Shown here: positions 1 through 9,254 of the stretch, one piece after another | Position numbering within the stretch: position 1 is the first letter of the stretch | Layout of the letters: each line of letters begins with the position of its first letter | NCBI GenBank assembly: GCA_002205965.3 | Contig: NADL03000755.1 | Span: 310,001 to 374,000, forward strand | DNA length: 64,000 nucleotides | Direction of reading: 5' to 3' | Source of the DNA: Kappaphycus alvarezii | Lineage: Eukaryota; Rhodophyta; Florideophyceae; Gigartinales; Solieriaceae | Notes under the pieces: generated by a model | Told to the model about the DNA's origin: nothing | The model's input: only the letters and a program-made list of their open reading frames with translations | The model's database searches: none | Position numbers and translations under genes: made by a program

Positions 1-90
1 ATTGTCAGCATGTATCGAATGCAGAGGAATCTTCTTGTTGTTATTAGCGAGGCAATTGGCATAGAAGTGAAGCAGACGATAGAGGGCAGT

Positions 91-429
91 TTACCAAAAC
101 TTAGGCCATTCCTTAATACTTTCCGGGTCGATACAGAACTGGAAGTGCTCAGAGATTTCTTTCCAAGTCTCGTAAACACGAAACTCTTCGGCAAGTGAGA
201 CGGCAAAACCTTCAGGAATTAGATCATCATAGTGCTTCGTGTATGAAGGAAAGATGTACTCCTTGACATCCGTTATGCTGAGGCTACCAAGTAGATGCGG
301 CCAAGGTTTTTCATCCTTGATGTCTTGAGGTCGTTTGATAAAATTAACGACTTTTGTGATGAGCTGTTGACATTCATCACTAAGTAGCGGTAAAGGATTG
401 GGTTGGGACGCGGGTCCAGAGTTGGTCAT
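91..429 (-). CDS. Hypothetical protein, 112 aa
   Basis: The frame runs from an ATG at 429 to a TAA at 91-93. It is soluble-looking, rich in Trp, Tyr, Glu and Lys, with no signal peptide or membrane segment visible. The first 15 residues are Pro/Ser/Asn-rich; the rest has the composition of a small globular helical protein and ends in Trp-Pro-Lys-Phe-Trp. The frame stays open upstream past a GTG at 442-444 to a TGA with no ATG, so 429 is the first ATG; a spliced upstream exon is possible. It lies on the same strand as, and about 0.9 kb downstream of, the di-iron enzyme gene. I do not recognise the family. The coding call rests on amino-acid composition and the lack of a better frame. Confidence 0.5.
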   Translation of the reverse strand: MTNSGPASQPNPLPLLSDECQQLITKVVNFIKRPQDIKDEKPWPHLLGSLSITDVKEYIFPSYTKHYDDLIPEGFAVSLAEEFRVYETWKEISEHFQFCIDPESIKEWPKFW

Positions 430-1332
430 CTCTTCTACAGCCACTTTAATCGGATCTTCTGATTGACAGATACAGTGGTTTGAACTTCATTTGACGACGA
501 AGGGTGTGACGATTTGATTACAGAATTAGGGAAGTGAAGGTTGAATCGTGTTGTAAATAGTAATGGAGGAATAGAAAGGAATGAGTGGTCAAAAGAAGGG
601 ATGATGGAGGAATAAATGTGGCTTGATCGGGAAATGGAAGGTGTTTCGTGGTGTACAAGACGGGTTTGCAATTTGTTGTAGTCTGGTGTGGGCAACTCGT
701 TGCGTCTTTGCGTTTGACGAACAGTTCGAAGAACACAAAGAGTGTTAAGCCAAAACGCAGGGTAATGCTTAACTCAAGTTTTGCGAGCTCAAAGTTGACA
801 TGGCTGCAAAATGTGCGATGCTACCATGTGGGCACGCAAAGCTTTGTGATGCCTGTGCTGACGAGTGGAGCACGTCTTCAATACTGTACTAGGTAGTCCA
901 CCACTGTAATGCTACTGTACAACTGTAAACCTACATTAACATAACCCAGGATTGTCCCTCCTGAAAATGGTTTGAATGAAAGTCCATACGGTAGGCCTGT
1001 TAACCTTAACCACTCGAGGTAAAACTACCTCATTGGCTCCGTGAAGTAAAATCAATCTCTCTAGCTAGCTAGCTAGCTACGCTAGAGCTAGAATGCACTT
1101 TGATTTGGACCAATGCTCCGTGAGAATTGATTGTTTCCCTACAATTTGGGGTATCGCGCACAGGTTTACAGCTAGCACAAATTAAATTTAAGCAATGATA
1201 ATTCAAATAATTCATATCTCAAACGCTATCACCGACTATTCGCATGCAAGAAATTACAAAGTCATTAGTAACGCAAAGGCAGCAAGTGACGAATGCATGA
1301 ATAATAATGCAGACCAAACAAACTCCTCGATA
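430..1332. other. Intergenic stretch between the two minus-strand genes
   Basis: This holds the 3' flank of the di-iron enzyme gene and the 5' flank of the small gene. Overlapping frames at 435-695, 518-736 and 648-896 look like chance. Two TACTGTAC motifs lie at 882-889 and 913-920. Nothing else is supported apart from the CTAG microsatellite listed separately. Confidence 0.5.
1061..1079. repeat. CTAG tetranucleotide microsatellite
   Basis: CTAG is repeated four times and followed by CTA, an uninterrupted simple repeat of 19 bases between the two left-hand genes. Confidence 0.9.
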
Positions 1333-2199
1333 TTACAAGTTGACGCTGGTTTCCTTGTAGTTGTTGGCCCAGAACCGGTCCCACTTGCTCTTCCCAACAG
1401 AGTAGCCCATGAATAATTCCCGAACACTCTCACCATCCACAGTAGCATTTGAAATTGCAGCCCTTACCATTTCGCGGTGCTTGATGTCCTCCTCACCAAT
1501 GTGATATGTCCAAAAAGTCCAATCGATCTGTTTGCCGAGCTCAATCATGCTCTTGTTTTCACTAAGATACTTGTGCATTGCGGTCAAGTAGATCTGGCAC
1601 AGGCATTCACCTCCCATACCCACCATACCAACAACGTACTCATACGGCTTTGAGTGACAGAAAGCTTCAATCTCGGTCAAGATTTGGGAATTTTCCGAAT
1701 AGAGCGCAGTTTTGATTTCCGTATCTGTAATGCCCAAAGAGCGCAGAAAGTTGTCATACCACACGATGTGAGCGGCTTGCATTTTTCCGGAACCGAGCTC
1801 CTCTGCCAAGATCTCGGCCATGAGACTGCGAAGTTCGCCGTCCGGAAGTCTGGCAACTAGCAAGCCCAGGAAGGTGGGATAGCGCTCGACAAAGTATCTG
1901 TATTGAATGCAGACCTTTTTGATCTCGTCAAAGGAGGCTTCCTTTAGGAAAGCGATCTTGGCGTCGGATTCGTATTGAGTGTTAACCTTGGTTTCATCGG
2001 CGTGCTCCCAGAACTGGTCCATGGTCATGGTGTCGAGAATGTTGACGGATGCGATCATTCTGATGGAAGCAGTGTTGACTCTTGGGGCGTGTGAGACGAC
2101 TGGAATGGGACGGGTGAGGGAGGTGGTTGGTTTGGTGGTGAAGAAGCGGGAGGAGAAAGTTGAGACGGGGGCTGCGAATGCAAAGGCGTTTGGAGACAT
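1333..2199 (-). CDS. Haem-oxygenase-like di-iron (iron-containing redox) enzyme, predicted plastid-targeted, 288 aa
   Basis: Residues 1 to about 50 are rich in Ser, Thr, Arg and Ala with Phe at positions 6 and 8, as in red-lineage plastid transit peptides. Residues 55 to about 250 resemble the TenA/UndA/CADD-like haem-oxygenase-fold oxidase superfamily. Candidate metal ligands are Glu134 with His144, Glu198 in a Gly-Gly-Glu context, and His233, Asp238 and His241 near the end of the fold. This layout is known from non-haem di-iron oxidases and oxygenases; the substrate cannot be read from sequence. The frame is open upstream to 2436, but a TATA box at 2317-2324 would place transcription start near 2290, so the Met at 2199 is chosen, leaving a 5' UTR of about 90 nt. 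No intron is needed. Ordinary codon use and no lesions suggest a working gene. Confidence 0.8.
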   Translation of the reverse strand: MSPNAFAFAAPVSTFSSRFFTTKPTTSLTRPIPVVSHAPRVNTASIRMIASVNILDTMTMDQFWEHADETKVNTQYESDAKIAFLKEASFDEIKKVCIQYRYFVERYPTFLGLLVARLPDGELRSLMAEILAEELGSGKMQAAHIVWYDNFLRSLGITDTEIKTALYSENSQILTEIEAFCHSKPYEYVVGMVGMGGECLCQIYLTAMHKYLSENKSMIELGKQIDWTFWTYHIGEEDIKHREMVRAAISNATVDGESVRELFMGYSVGKSKWDRFWANNYKETSVNL

Positions 2200-2316
2200 G
2201 TTGGAATGGTTTGGTTGTGGTGTGGTGGTTTGGGGTTGGCTGATGGTTGAAGTGGTCGATGTTGAAAGTTGTAGCGAAGATAATGCATACAGAGGTCTGA
2301 CGCGATACGGTGCCTG

Positions 2317-2324
2317 TTTATATA
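2317..2324 (-). promoter_or_regulatory. TATA box of the di-iron enzyme gene
   Basis: On the minus strand these bases read TATATAAA. They sit about 120 bp upstream of the chosen ATG at 2199, giving a transcription start near 2290. Because the box lies inside the upstream extension of the open frame, it argues against the longer protein. Confidence 0.6.
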
Positions 2325-2329
2325 GGAGG

Positions 2330-4021
2330 GAATCGGTGAGTGGGTACCTGAACAGAAGGACAGAAGAGAGAGAAAGAGTGGTGATCAAATGGGATGGAGC
2401 AGGTGAAATGAATATTCTATTTTTGAGTATTCGCATACAGCATGGCGGATTTGAAGGTCGGGGGAAATGTAGGGAGGCTAATTATGGAGACTGGAGACTT
2501 TTGGGAGGTGTCGCGGGAGATGGGGGAGAAAAGGGATCTGCAGCAGTCGGGGGGGGAGGTGGTTGAAGAGGGGCGATTGGTTGAGTGGAGTGCTGGCGCA
2601 ATGAAGAGGGAAGGAATGTGCTTGGCTGACTATAGTGGTTGTAACCAAGTGTTGTGGGAGATGATAATTTTACAGGGGGGAATGGACCTTGCTCAAAAGC
2701 CAAAGTTTGATGCAGGAAAGGACAGGGTATCGACAAGAGGGAGTAGGATAATTAAGCTGCAAGAAAAACGCAGGGGAGTGTAAACAAGGTGGAAAGAAGT
2801 GGTGAGCCTAAAGTACGAGAAGAGGAAGGGGGTTGTGTGAGACAAGAAATAGCGGGATATTTTGGCTGTTGCTGGACAGCGACTCGCTGGTGTGATATCC
2901 AAAATGGATTGCACAAATCGTACAAAAATGTGGTTTGATGTAATGAATAGAATAGCGTCCAGACTTTGCAATGCAATCAGTTGTATTCTACTCGGCAGGT
3001 TTTGTGACGTTGTGCAACAAAAAAAGGTATGAAACGCCAAGTGACTCAAGGGGACAAGGGACAATGCACGAATACGTCACATGCAGCATACAGATACAAA
3101 CGTGGGACAAGCGTGACCTACACTAACTTAGTTTCAATTCAACGGCCAGGGACAGCTCTCTCAATATCTACACATCCTTTCGCCGAGAATAAGCACCGTG
3201 CATTGCAACTGTCAGCTACATAAACGTCGACATAGCTCAAGCACTCGTGCGGCTGCGTATACAGTAAGGAATCAGCAGTGGTAGCCGTTTTACTGATGCC
3301 ATAAAGTTACCACACTACAATTCCCTTTGGCTGAAACATCGCTGGCATGTGCCTTCCAAACGCCACCGCAGTTTTTGTACTTGCCAAACCAGATTCAACG
3401 CGCGTGATGCTCGCCTCATCGCAGCGTTGGTTGACCAGGCTTGCGCTGTGTTTTGCTCATTACGCAAAACCCAAGTAGGGAGGGAAACGTGTGGGGTGGT
3501 TTTCTGTGGAAAGGTAGTGTGGCACATATATGTAATGGGGTGGGACAGAGCGTGGTACAAGGCCTGTGGCCACTCTATTTTGTAGGATGCTCCTTTGCAA
3601 CAGACACGTATTTTACATGCGTACGCTTCGCCGCGAGACGGAAAGCTGGTAAATCGGCAGGTGGGATGGTGCACTAGTTGTTGAGGTTGATGGGATGTAT
3701 GCCATGGCGCGAACTTTGTGCAGCTGGCAGCCAGCCACATGTAGATGGCAGTGAATGCAGTTCCAGTGCGGTACTGTTCTAGTCGAAACTGGACTGCTTA
3801 CATCATTACATGCTTTACACTTTTGTCGGGCACAGATATTGGGTACAACTCGACTGCGTGACTCATTTCTTTAACATCAAAAGGCACACACCGACTGTGC
3901 CACGACTCCTGTTGTGATCCGTCTGTAACACGCTGTACTTTTTCTCCCTCGCAGGACGTGGCCGTAACCTTTGGAGGCTACTCGTCGGCACTGCACCGTC
4001 GAAATACTGTACTACTTGCTA
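2330..4021. other. Intergenic region, no supported gene
   Basis: 2440-2590 is G-rich (a run of eight G near 2550) and 2800-2830 is purine-rich. Frames at 2442-2783, 2693-3064 and 3315-3740 overlap each other on both strands and lack recognisable domains. The 141-codon minus frame at 3315-3740 begins with ATG but is Ser/Ala/Thr/Trp-rich without domain features. Confidence 0.4.
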
Positions 4022-4045
4022 TACTGTACTGTACTGTACTGTATA
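4022..4045. repeat. TACTG pentanucleotide microsatellite
   Basis: Four uninterrupted copies of TACTG are followed by TATA. A separate TACTGTAC lies just upstream at 4005-4012. This is the densest cluster of a TACTGTAC/GTACAGTA motif that recurs across the left 10 kb. Confidence 0.85.
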
Positions 4046-4900
4046 CTACCCATGTAAAGGTCCTCTCGTACTGCATTTGAGTAAAAGGTCACCTCTTCCC
4101 CCACGTACACCCACCTCTTTTCTCCTTGTATTTCTCCCTTTTCATACAATCTCGGTCCCTCTGCCACCGCACTACTTGTCGCCTCCGCTATCCTCAACAT
4201 ACACCTGCATCCTACCCGTCCTCGATACATTGCCCACACTGCCTAGTTTTGCAAATCTACACCCCCTACAGCGATCGGAAGGGTTGGATCCCTGCAAGAG
4301 GACAGGCCCACTCCATCCCTCGACATTGCTGTACCGCATAGCTCCCCAGGCCTTGAACCTACTTTACTATAGCAGTATCACAACCCTCGGGAGCACTTGG
4401 CCCCGCTTTTTACGCTTTCCCCGTTAGGAAATGTCCTAGTTTCCAAGTATGAAACTACACAAGATTTTTTGCAACTCTACGTTTCCCTTGCCCTACTGTC
4501 CTGCCCACAAGTATGTTTTCACCCTCCTTTCTGTTCATGAGATCCATCGTTCATATACCATCACTGTATGGTCAAGCCCAATGTGTCGATATCCCCACAA
4601 TTCCGAAATCAAAGCTCGAATAGCATCACTTCTATCCCTCTCGCAATGTCCCCTTGGCCTGTTCAGTACCGTTGGTACAGGGGGTTATCAGAGGGTTGGC
4701 AGTCCTGGCAGCTTGCATTCAAAGCATGTGCGGGATCTACACTACAATAGACTGAGCATTTCCATCTCCGAACAGTAGCGGATGGCCCACTCAACAAGCA
4801 CGCGGCGTTGAAAGTGGTCATCAGGAAGAACAGCCCTCACAATTAGACTATTGGTCCAACGCTAGGCTGCCGACCAATCGATACACCTCCTTGATAGTCC
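4046..4900. other. Intergenic region, pyrimidine-rich on the plus strand
   Basis: 4090-4260 is C/T-rich on the plus strand. Overlapping frames at 4077-4427 and 4449-4778 have low-complexity Pro/Ser/Leu composition and no recognisable domain. No gene is supported here. Confidence 0.4.
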
Positions 4901-5457
4901 CTAGTGCGTAGATACGCCTCCTTCGTTTCTGCAAACGGTCGTCAGTGCCTGCATGCAATAAAGCATCCAGACGTTTTCCCCCTTGATGTGGGAAAACGCA
5001 TCAGGGGGACATCTTCCGACCGTGGATATTGGTATGGTATGGGGACCAGCCTGTTCCTACCGGGTCATTCCGGGACTCAATCCCTGGTAATTTCGTAGCT
5101 TATCGGCGTGGGTGGCTTTCAAGCTCCTGTCAGGGTCGAAGGTTCTCCTCCTGGGGTGAGAAGGGGCCAGCAAGTTTACAATGGTAACAGCAAAGCAGTC
5201 GGCGTCATAGTTACCACGATATCTGGCGTCGTCCTGTGTTCCCTGTGCGACCGTTTTTGACGACGGGATGCCCGGCGCCGAGGCCGAGGCTGAGATTGTT
5301 ACTCAGCAAAGAGACCCGGTCGTCGTGGCAGTCAATCCGCTGGGAGCCGTACCCCGCAGTAAATGAGATGATCGCAGTTGACGTCCAGGGTTTCCGACTG
5401 TCGGCATAGTACTTTCAGTACCGTATCTTCTTCAATGAGTAATGTGTAGCACCTGAC
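4901..5457 (-). pseudogene. Decayed C-terminal RLE region of a non-LTR retrotransposon polyprotein (copy 1)
   Basis: Read on the minus strand, frame pieces match the remnant at 41928-42416. First comes a Cys/His knuckle at about 5340-5406 with the core ETLDVNCDHLIYC, equivalent to ETLDIYGDRLMHC in the other copy. Next is a strand FAVTIVNLLAPS at about 5170-5210. Last is IPIST...PPDAFS at about 4990-5030, ending at a TAG at 4901-4903. The pieces lie in different frames, so at least two frameshifts are present. In RLE-type LINEs a zinc knuckle followed by a PD-(D/E)XK-like nuclease forms the C-terminus of the reverse transcriptase polyprotein. No reverse transcriptase domain is visible upstream. 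Confidence 0.6.
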
Positions 5458-5845
5458 CTAAAGTTAGGACCATCGTCTAGCCGTGTTGTACCATTCAACA
5501 GCGTGAACGCAAAATGCTCCCCTTTCCAGCACAGCCAACCCAAGTATTGCCGTAGGCAGTAGCCTATAGTACATGCATGTTATAGTGCTATAATAACCTG
5601 CGCAAACGCTCGCAGTCCGAGACACATGATATCCCCTGGCCCCTGCCGACCACTTTCCCATTTCGATAAATTAATGATATGCCCTCGCAAAAATCAAGCC
5701 GCGGGTTCTCTTTATCCGGCTGGAAATCTACACCTATCCACTCGCCCCAACGCAATGCCCCAAGTCTTCCGCTTGCTAGAACGAGCCAAACCATACTTTC
5801 CCAAATATAAAGATGATATGGACTCTGCCATACTGTACAAGTTGA

Positions 5846-6283
5846 CTAGGTATCAGCCAGCATATACTGTACTGTCCTGTACAGTATGGTACAGTAAATG
5901 AATCCCCAAAGTTCGCCCTAAATTCTTTAATCATACCGTCTTCAGACTTACAAGACAAATTTGCAAATACACCGTATAGTACAAATACGAACAGGCTAAT
6001 CCCGCTTTCTATCCCCACGCTCGGAGGGTGGCACCCTGATGAATTCTCAACCCTCAAAGAGGCGGCGAGACCGATCACCAGCCATGCCCTTGGTCGATAC
6101 TCCTGGGGCGGTGGATTCCGGGGTGCTTTACTGATTAGAGATGTAGGACGGCTATTTCCTGAAACTGGGGGTCAGGTCTGTCTATTGGAGGCTCTGCAAA
6201 GAAGACAGAGTCAGGCGGCACTATATTTCAAGTGGTGCAAGACCACCCGAAAGACATGCGCGGTTGGACGAAACCGTTTCTAA
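5846..6283 (+). pseudogene. Fragment of the same RLE-type retrotransposon C-terminus (copy 2)
   Basis: A 145-codon stretch without stops, from just after a TGA to TAA at 6281-6283, has no suitable start. Its middle (about 5960-6080) reads LIPLSIPTLGGWHPDEFS, close to the end of the minus-strand remnant at 41928-42416 (PISTFGGWHPDAFS). The following 6110-6270 matches the plus strand of 41700-41880 at DNA level, including a shared run GGGTGCTTTACTGATTAG. It lies in opposite orientation to copy 1, about 400 bp away. Confidence 0.6.
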
Positions 6284-6999
6284 TGGAGCCGAAAACGCTC
6301 ACATGTTTTCATCTCATCGAAAGTTTGGCGACTCATCTCCCTCAAAAGTGTTGCACGTCAGATCAAGGACCACTACTGGGGGATAAAAACAGATGGAAAG
6401 TTCTAGAATTGCAGCAGGAAATCTCAACATAAAAGCACTTGAAACGGAGTGATCCCGGTCAACAATTTGCTGATGTATGCGACTTTGACTTTGATTCTTG
6501 TGTAAATGAATCTTGCGCAAACTTCATCACTCTTGACCTTCGCAACTCATGCCCCTTGTTCGATATTGTCATTTCGTTGGGGGTTATCGCCCACTGTGTA
6601 ATGACCTGTCCGTTTTAAAAGTCTCAGGAGGTGTAGCTATCTCGCAACAATCATACATATTCTAACATTTCACCGCGAAATATAACTTGATACATCAAAC
6701 GGTAACTTAAACTCCCTTCATCACAACTTCGATGCATCCAACCTACTCTGATGCTCAGATTGCCTTTTGCTGTGCTACGTCAACAAGCAGACTAGCAGAC
6801 GAGATTCGGTAAGAACCACTGCCAATACAACTTTGCATTACACCCGCACATCACGACGCCGGATAACAGCTGCGATATCTTTCAAAACTGCACCACTCCG
6901 TACTTTTCCCAAGTTGCATTACTGGACCCGTACACGAACATCTAGCAAACAATAAATATTGAAATCGATTGAATACTTATTGTGTATAACGAGCTCCAT

Positions 7000-7206
7000 A
7001 TGGATTTCCGCCTGATGGCTTTCGATATCAACGGCTCAGCTGGCCCCGGGACGGAGACCGGACTGCATCAAATTTCTGAACTCATTGCCTCACCGAAAGG
7101 TACTACTCCTGTTTCCGAACGTCATCGACCCGTTCTCAGCTCGCTGGTGCAACAACGGACTGCGATTGCTGTCAATTGCCTTAAGTTGCATCGCGATGTT
7201 TCTTAG
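7000..7206 (+). CDS. Short unrecognised open frame, 68 aa
   Basis: The frame starts ATG-GAT-TTC and ends at TAG 7204-7206. The protein begins with an Asp/Asn/Gly-rich turn region and continues with Leu/Val/Arg-rich helical-looking sequence. There is no signal peptide, motif or known neighbour to assign a role. It could be a fragment of a mobile element or chance. Confidence 0.2.
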   Translation: MDFRLMAFDINGSAGPGTETGLHQISELIASPKGTTPVSERHRPVLSSLVQQRTAIAVNCLKLHRDVS

Positions 7207-7831
7207 TATTGCATTTCTCACAGGCATTCCAATTTTCAAATAAGCCCTCTCTCGTCTTTTGTGTAACGATGCTTCTTCGCAAGACCGCGCAACTCCATCC
7301 CAACAATGTGTAACATACACAAGAAACCTTTAAAGTCTTGTAGCGAGGCAAACATGTTCAATTAGATCTTCACGAGTGGAATTTGCGCTGATGCCCCACT
7401 ACAGGTGGCCGACGTGGGCCATCTAGTTAGCTCTTTACTAAACAGTCAGTCAGTGTTCATTTCAGAAGCCGTCGATGGCGCTAAGCAGTAATGGACCCAA
7501 CCTTTTCCCCCCGCAGAAAAAAAGCAGTTAAAATCACTGTCCTGAACTTCCGGCCAATACCTTCCACACTATTAATTCAAATTCCCTCAAAAGAATTTTC
7601 TCAACTGGACCATTACAATTTTCATTGTCTTTACTAGGGCTGGATAAGTTGAGGTAAATCGACGAGGGAGCAGTTGCGCGGCGACAACAGTGGTAGCTGT
7701 GCAGCAGCTGCATGCAGGGGTTTTGAAGTTGGTTACAAGGTTGAAGGTTTTGAAGTGAGTTCTTTGTTTGTTGTCATGGCAAGTGGGGCTGGCTTTTTTT
7801 TGCTACCTAGCTAGTGTCTATCCAACCGAGC

Positions 7832-7853
7832 ACTGTCCTCATATGAGGACAGT
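7832..7853. repeat. Perfect 22-bp palindrome centred on CATATG
   Basis: The left half is ACTGTCCTCAT and the right half is its exact reverse complement. The core CCTCATATGAGG recurs near-perfectly at about 38864-38875. Half-sites CATATGAGGAC occur near 9311 and 35992. It sits after the phrase TAGTGTCTAT, which also precedes related sequence at about 15340 and, inverted, at about 9325. Confidence 0.85.
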
Positions 7854-8192
7854 TTCCGTTACATTTTGGAAAGGTAAATGTTTTGGAAGCCCGAAATCTT
7901 TACTGGAAAAAAGGTTTTTTATGGTAAGTTACAGTACAGTAATTTTTACTGTACATGCGCCCTCGCTTCTGAAACCCTGCACGATAATATGAACTATATT
8001 TCCTTCCAAAATGAAGTCGTTTTCACAACTTCTTGTGAAGAGCGGAAGCTGGTGAGGGAAGATTGCTCTAGCCTTAACCGAGGTCAACAATCTTGAAAAG
8101 TTTGTTTTGATCGGCCATCTACACTCATGAACTAATGCGGAGGGACAATGCGCTGAGGTAAAAAAATTTTGTAATGAAAAAGAAGTGCTAAA

Positions 8193-9200
8193 ATGATTGA
8201 TGTTTTCCGCCGTTTCTCAGATCTGCTCTCCTTCTCGGGAGACCTACACCTGGAGGAAGTGCCTCGGGCCGCGATTTCTTTATTATCTACCCGTTATCCA
8301 TATTTGTCGGCTTCCTTGTCGCCCACTTCCCTGTTTCAGCGATGTCAAACGCCGGTCCCCGGCGAACGGCTCCATTCTGCTATCTCGTCTGAGCTTCACA
8401 GTTCGACGTTTGATCGGATCTTCCGATCATCCTCTGACCGCGACAGATCTCGCCTCCTATTCGTCCGTGAGTCGTCCCCCTGTTCAGCTTTCTCAACTTT
8501 ACCGCACCCTCACCGCGGAACCTATCTGTCCTCGCAAGCTTGGATAGTCGCTGTATCTCTACGCCTCGGCCGCGCGATTTTCTCTGGTCATGATCGATGT
8601 CCGGTATGTGCTCGCCGTTCCAACGACATCGCCCCATTGCTCGATTCCCTGGGCAAACATGCCCTCACCTGTAAGTACGATGGGCAGACTCGTCGCCAAA
8701 ATGTCTTGCGTAACTCTCTCCATCGTTACTGTAAGGAGCTTGGAATTTCTGCCTCTCTTGAACATCTGCTTCCTCCCCTTCCCCCTTCGTCCCCTCCCTC
8801 GTCCGCCCTTCGCGTAGATCTTTATATCCCTGCTGCATATGGCCTCGACCCGAAGGATATCGCTTTGGATGTCACAGTGGCCCATCCACAGGTCACTTCT
8901 CGCGTTTCCCAGTGTGCCCTATCTGGCGGCGCAGCTGCCTCAATGGCTGAACGTGCGAAACACACGCACTACGGTCTAGTCTGCCACACGAACGATATAC
9001 GGCTTCTTCCTGTTGGTATTGATGTGTTCGGTGCCCTTGGGGCCGACGGGGCGACTTTCTTCCGGCGCCTTTCTACGTTCGCTGCTGCCCGTCGAGGCAC
9101 CACTCCCCAATGGGAGCTGCACCTCCTAATCACGCGCTTTGTGTTCTGCTTGCATGGGTTGCAAGCTCGTCAAGTTCTTACCAGATGCATTTCCGATTAG
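8193..9200 (+). CDS. Non-LTR retrotransposon polyprotein C-terminus with RLE-like domain, intact 335-codon frame
   Basis: The frame runs ATG to TAG with no lesion. Residues 1 to about 130 match the thumb/linker of RLE-type LINE proteins, with conserved Leu-Ser-Ser-Gln and a 'LRLG' segment. About residues 136-165 form a Cys/His knuckle: CPVC, then LGKHALTC. About residues 205-235 read RVDLYIP...DIALDVTV, like the R-x-D ... D-V-T core of the restriction-like nuclease. Residues 245-330 are Ala-rich helices with a DVFGALG motif typical of this C-terminus. The polymerase domain is absent, so this is a 5'-truncated insertion or a retained fragment; the ATG at 8193 may be fortuitous. It belongs to a different subfamily from the three other RLE remnants. 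The unbroken frame suggests recent insertion or selection. Confidence 0.7.
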   Translation: MIDVFRRFSDLLSFSGDLHLEEVPRAAISLLSTRYPYLSASLSPTSLFQRCQTPVPGERLHSAISSELHSSTFDRIFRSSSDRDRSRLLFVRESSPCSAFSTLPHPHRGTYLSSQAWIVAVSLRLGRAIFSGHDRCPVCARRSNDIAPLLDSLGKHALTCKYDGQTRRQNVLRNSLHRYCKELGISASLEHLLPPLPPSSPPSSALRVDLYIPAAYGLDPKDIALDVTVAHPQVTSRVSQCALSGGAAASMAERAKHTHYGLVCHTNDIRLLPVGIDVFGALGADGATFFRRLSTFAAARRGTTPQWELHLLITRFVFCLHGLQARQVLTRCISD

Positions 9201-9254
9201 TTTCTCTCTCAACCCCCTTCGCATGTTAGTTTCTCTGTAATCCCCCTCAGCATG
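9197..9254. repeat. Tandem duplication, two 29-bp units
   Basis: TTAGTTTCTCT...CCCCCT..GCATG is repeated twice (9197-9225, 9226-9254). The stop codon of the RLE frame lies inside the first unit, so the duplication forms the start of the element's 3' UTR. Confidence 0.7.

Larger units (their letters stand above)
6284..8192. other. Intergenic region with one short open frame and a palindrome
   Basis: An open frame from ATG at 7000 to TAG at 7206 (68 codons) has coding-like composition but no recognised domain. 7934-7954 holds two inverted TACTGTAC motifs. The 22-bp palindrome at 7832-7853 is listed separately. No other gene is supported. Confidence 0.4.

Noticed and set aside
2200-2436. 79-codon upstream extension of the di-iron enzyme frame
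   Set aside because: A TATA box lies inside it, and its Ser/Thr/Leu-rich sequence adds nothing domain-like. The Met at 2199 gives a normal leader.
1979-2566. 195-codon plus-strand frame opposite the di-iron enzyme gene
   Set aside because: It is the antisense shadow of the gene's N-terminus and promoter, Gly/Val/Glu-rich, with no domain.
3315-3740. 141-codon minus frame as a gene
   Set aside because: Overlapping frames exist on the opposite strand, composition is unconvincing and no domain is seen.
4077-4427. 116-codon plus frame
   Set aside because: Low-complexity Pro/Ser/Leu sequence from a C/T-rich tract.
8197-8547. Alternative frame overlapping the RLE frame
   Set aside because: It is a shifted reading of clearly coding LINE sequence with no domain of its own.
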